Under the pieces are notes generated by a model. That model worked only from the letters and a program-made list of their open reading frames with translations, made no database searches and was not told where the DNA came from. A program made the position numbers and the translations under genes. From Pontibacter flavimaris (GTDB taxonomy: Bacteria > Bacteroidota > Bacteroidia > Cytophagales > Hymenobacteraceae), in contig NZ_LVWA01000005.1 of the NCBI RefSeq assembly GCF_001907195.1, positions 310,001 to 374,000 of the forward strand: DNA of 64,000 bases. The letters are read 5' to 3'. Shown one piece after another: positions 61,213 to 64,000 of the stretch; position 1 is the first letter of the stretch; the number at the start of each line of letters is the position of its first letter.

Positions 61213-63741
61213 ATGCTCACCCTTATTCAACGCAGCTTGGCTGCCATTCTACTTCTTATTTCCTTTGCCGCAACGGCGCAGCAAATTGTGCCGCAGCCGC
61301 AGCAGGCAACTATCAGCCAGCAGCGTTTCACACCGGCTCATTCCTATAAGATAAGCGGCCTTAAAAAGGACCCTACAACCTTAGAACTGCTTAGCACCAT
61401 TGTGCCAGTTGCGGAAAAAGGGAAAAGCCTACCATTAAAAGTAAAGAAGCTCAAGAAAGGAGAGCCCCAACTACAGCGCTCTGGCGCCTATAAACTGGTT
61501 GTAACGCCAGAAGGTATCAGTATAGAAGCCAATGACGATCGCGCGGCTTTCTACGCCGTGCAGACGCTGTCGCAGTTGGTGCAAAAAGAGCCAAACGGAA
61601 GTATAACTTTGCCGGAGGCTTCGATTACTGACTATCCGGATGTGGCGCACCGCGGCACGGTGGAAGGCTTTTATGGCGAACCCTGGAGCCACCAGGACCG
61701 CCTGGAGCAACTACGTTTTTACGGTAAACTCAAACTAAACACCTACATCTACGGCCCGAAGGACGATCCCTACCATTCCTCTCCGAACTGGCGCAAGCCA
61801 TACCCCGCGCAGGAAGAGCAGCAGCTAAAAGAGGTGGTGCAGGAAGCAAAACGCAACAAGGTGGACTTTGTGTGGGCCATCCACCCGGGCAAAGACATTC
61901 AGTGGAACCAGGCCGACAGCGCCGCCATCATCACGAAGTTTAACCAGATGTATGACCTGGGCGTGCGCGCATTTGCCGTTTTCTTCGATGATATCTCCGG
62001 CGCCGGAACCGATGCCAAGATGCAGGCGAACATGCTCAATTTCATCCAGCGCCAGTTCATCAACCAGAAAAAAGACGTGGCCCCGCTGATCATGTGCCCT
62101 ACCGAGTACAATAAGGGCTGGGCGAATAAAGAGCCGGGCACCTACCTCGATATCCTGGGCGAGGAGCTCGACCCGGCCATCCACGTGATGTGGACGGGCA
62201 ACACGGTGGTGCATGACATCACCAAAGAAGGGCTGGAGTGGGTGAACAAACGCATTCAGCGCCCGGCCTATGTGTGGTGGAATTTCCCGGTGAGCGACTA
62301 CGTGCGCAACCACTTGTTGATGGGCCCTTCGTACGGCATCGACACCGAGGCGGTGCACGATATGTCGGGCTTCGTGTCGAACCCGATGGATAAGGCTGAG
62401 GCCTCGAAGGTGGCGATCTTTGGCGTGGCGTTGTATAGCTGGAACATGAAAACCTACGATCCGCAGCAGGCCTGGGAGGCAGCCAATAAGTACGTGATGC
62501 CCGAGGCACCGGAGGCCTTCCGCACCTTCAACGCCCACAACAGCGACCCCGGCCCCAACGGCCACCGCTACCGCCGCGACGAATCCGTGGAGATCAAACC
62601 TTATATCGAAACTTTCCTGGAAACCTATAAAAACGGGTTGCACCCATTTACGGCAGAAGTGAACAGGATCAAGCAGGAGTTTGCAAGTATAGCCAAGGCC
62701 CCTGCCGAGATCCGAAGCAAGAGCCAGAACAAACGCCTGGTGGAGCAGCTGGAGCCCTGGCTGCTACAGTTCGAACTGCTGGGCAAAGCGGGTACCCATA
62801 CGGTTGAGATGGTAGACAACCGCATGAACCTGAATCCTGCCGCTGCCTGGGCAAACTACCTGCGTGTAGAGGCTGTGCTCGATAGTATGGCGACGGTGGA
62901 TGCGACGCTGAACCAGAACCCCTACCAGCCGGGCGTGAAGACTGGCTCGCTCGTACTCATGCCTTTTGTAGAGGAGATTTTCAAAATAACCGGTAACCAC
63001 TTTTTGGGCGGAGAGGAAAGTATAGCAAGCACAAACTCCGACGCTCCGGCAAGCTACAGCCAATCGCAAAGGCTGGCCAGCCAACCGCTGCTCTACAACA
63101 ACAAGGGCATTGCCTACTCGCCCATGCTGGAGGTGGCCTACCTGGATGGCGGCGAGTACATCGGCTTTAAACCTTCGGACGCATTGCAGGCCAAAGCTTT
63201 ATACTTTAACCTGAGCAACAACAACCTGCTGAACTGGGGTGTTTTCGAAACCTCCAAAGACGGCAAAGTATGGACGAAAGCAGAGGTCACCGCCGAAAGC
63301 GGCAAGGGAAGTATAAACCTGGCCGACCAAAGTATAAAGTATGTGCGCTTCCGCAACACCTCCGACAAACGCCAGAACTTTTACCTGAAGGAGTTCCGCC
63401 TGGAAGTGAAGCCGGCCGCCGGCGCAAACCAGGCTGTTTTTGCACACGACAAAAGTATAAACACCTACCAAACGCTCACCAGCCAGCAACCAGTGACGGT
63501 AACGCTGCCACAGGAACTGAAGGGTGCAGGCCTTGTCATACTTTTGAAAAACGACGGAGCCAAGTACACCATCACCGCACCCGGCAGAAACGGAAAGCAG
63601 CAAACGATCTATAGCGGCAACGCCAGCTACATCCGGCTGGATGGCAGCAAACTGAAAAACGTTTCGAAACTGACGTTCTCGACCAACGACGGACAGGAAG
63701 TGCGGATCTATGAACTGGTAAAAGAGCAGCCAGCCAGTTAA
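61213..63741 (+). CDS. GH84 beta-N-acetylglucosaminidase (O-GlcNAcase-like)
   Basis: 842 residues with a signal peptide (1-22, AATAQQ). An N-terminal GH20b-like domain (about 25-135) precedes the GH84 barrel (about 140-430), which starts HRGTVEGFYGEPWSHQDR and carries the catalytic pair Asp259-Asp260 in FFDDISGAGT. A helical region and a C-terminal beta-sandwich, perhaps carbohydrate-binding, complete it. It removes terminal beta-GlcNAc by substrate-assisted catalysis in the periplasm. In this locus the GlcNAc probably comes from N-glycan or sulfated LacNAc chains. The gene carries seven exact AAGTATA/TATACTT motifs, several as AGT-ATA codons. Confidence 0.94.
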   Translation: MLTLIQRSLAAILLLISFAATAQQIVPQPQQATISQQRFTPAHSYKISGLKKDPTTLELLSTIVPVAEKGKSLPLKVKKLKKGEPQLQRSGAYKLVVTPEGISIEANDDRAAFYAVQTLSQLVQKEPNGSITLPEASITDYPDVAHRGTVEGFYGEPWSHQDRLEQLRFYGKLKLNTYIYGPKDDPYHSSPNWRKPYPAQEEQQLKEVVQEAKRNKVDFVWAIHPGKDIQWNQADSAAIITKFNQMYDLGVRAFAVFFDDISGAGTDAKMQANMLNFIQRQFINQKKDVAPLIMCPTEYNKGWANKEPGTYLDILGEELDPAIHVMWTGNTVVHDITKEGLEWVNKRIQRPAYVWWNFPVSDYVRNHLLMGPSYGIDTEAVHDMSGFVSNPMDKAEASKVAIFGVALYSWNMKTYDPQQAWEAANKYVMPEAPEAFRTFNAHNSDPGPNGHRYRRDESVEIKPYIETFLETYKNGLHPFTAEVNRIKQEFASIAKAPAEIRSKSQNKRLVEQLEPWLLQFELLGKAGTHTVEMVDNRMNLNPAAAWANYLRVEAVLDSMATVDATLNQNPYQPGVKTGSLVLMPFVEEIFKITGNHFLGGEESIASTNSDAPASYSQSQRLASQPLLYNNKGIAYSPMLEVAYLDGGEYIGFKPSDALQAKALYFNLSNNNLLNWGVFETSKDGKVWTKAEVTAESGKGSINLADQSIKYVRFRNTSDKRQNFYLKEFRLEVKPAAGANQAVFAHDKSINTYQTLTSQQPVTVTLPQELKGAGLVILLKNDGAKYTITAPGRNGKQQTIYSGNASYIRLDGSKLKNVSKLTFSTNDGQEVRIYELVKEQPAS

Positions 63742-63825
63742 AGAACAGACTCATGCCGAAACCATACTTTGAAACTAAACCAATAGCACAGTAAGCAGTC
63801 CATACTTCTAGATAAACTCTCACTT

Positions 63826-64000
63826 ATGAAGAAACTACTTTACCTTATCCTCCTGGTTTGCATCGCCGCCTTTGAAGCCGGCGCGCAGGAACTGAACATC
63901 ATCCCGAGGCCAAACAAAATTGAGCTGGCAAAAGGGCAGTTTGCGCTTGGCGCTGCCAAAGGCATCCACTATACTTCCGGAGCGGAGAAAGAGGCCGCTA
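63826..64000 (+). CDS. GH20-type beta-N-acetylhexosaminidase (start only, cut by window edge)
   Basis: Only the first 58 codons are present. Signal peptide MKKLLYLILLVCIAAFEAGAQ, then ELNIIPRPNKIELAKGQF, which is the characteristic beginning of the GH20b domain in Bacteroidota hexosaminidases. The catalytic barrel lies outside the window, so the assignment rests on the N-terminus and on the GH84 neighbour 84 nt upstream. It would remove beta-GlcNAc or GalNAc from non-reducing ends. Confidence 0.75.
   Translation, partial: MKKLLYLILLVCIAAFEAGAQELNIIPRPNKIELAKGQFALGAAKGIHYTSGAEKEAA

Overview
The window is chromosomal DNA from a member of the Bacteroidota, most likely Cytophagales of the Hymenobacteraceae/Pontibacter type. 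The evidence is three SusC/SusD pairs, a T9SS-type C-terminal sorting domain, TTG-N19/20-TAnnTTTG promoters, BatB/BatC, DUF983 and MORN-type YwqK proteins, and moderately GC-rich coding DNA. There is no rRNA to fix the genus, so this placement is inference.

Layout. (1) 1-14.4 kb is housekeeping and accessory genes, mostly on the minus strand: SDR oxidoreductase (cut by the window edge), two small envelope proteins, a MORN-repeat protein, a HEAT protein, thiolase, an S9 peptidase, two hotdog thioesterases, VOC, DUF983 and HD proteins, a TetR regulator with two candidate operators, and an orphan batB-batC pair. (2) 14.6-15.15 kb holds tRNA-Ser(GCT), tRNA-Pro(TGG) and tRNA-Arg(TCT), with promoters visible for the first two and terminators after the last two. 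(3) 15.2-20.2 kb is a minus-strand thrA-thrB-thrC operon preceded by a threonine/isoleucine-rich leader peptide (thrL, 20048-20170) and an intrinsic terminator: a threonine attenuator. (4) 20.7-36.7 kb is a sialic-acid locus: GntR/FCD regulator with palindromic operators, SusC/SusD, N-acetylneuraminate lyase, a mutarotase-sodium symporter fusion, sialidase, sialate O-acetylesterase, AGE-type epimerase and a second sialidase. (5) 37.0-44.3 kb adds a GH2 beta-galactosidase, a GH27 alpha-galactosidase and a PNGase F-like N-glycanase. (6) 44.6-64.0 kb is a ROK regulator, two more SusC/SusD pairs, GH16, two sulfatases, GH84 and the start of a GH20 hexosaminidase (cut by the window edge).

Regions 4-6 together read as a glycoprotein-glycan superlocus. 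PNGase would release N-glycans. Sialidases, the esterase, beta- and alpha-galactosidases, sulfatases and hexosaminidases would strip them. SusC/D pairs would import fragments. The lyase, mutarotase-symporter and epimerase would take sialic acid to GlcNAc. The substrate is inferred from gene content.

The strongest unexplained signal is a short non-palindromic motif, AAGTATA(A) / (T)TATACTT, scattered far above chance through genes and spacers on both strands. It forms clusters before the sialidase and PNGase genes and sits in the loops of several terminators. It is at background level in the SusC/SusD pair at 51.5-56.8 kb. Other dispersed sequence families are period-8 AACTnnCT tracts, C-rich inverted repeats and an 84-bp tandem duplication.
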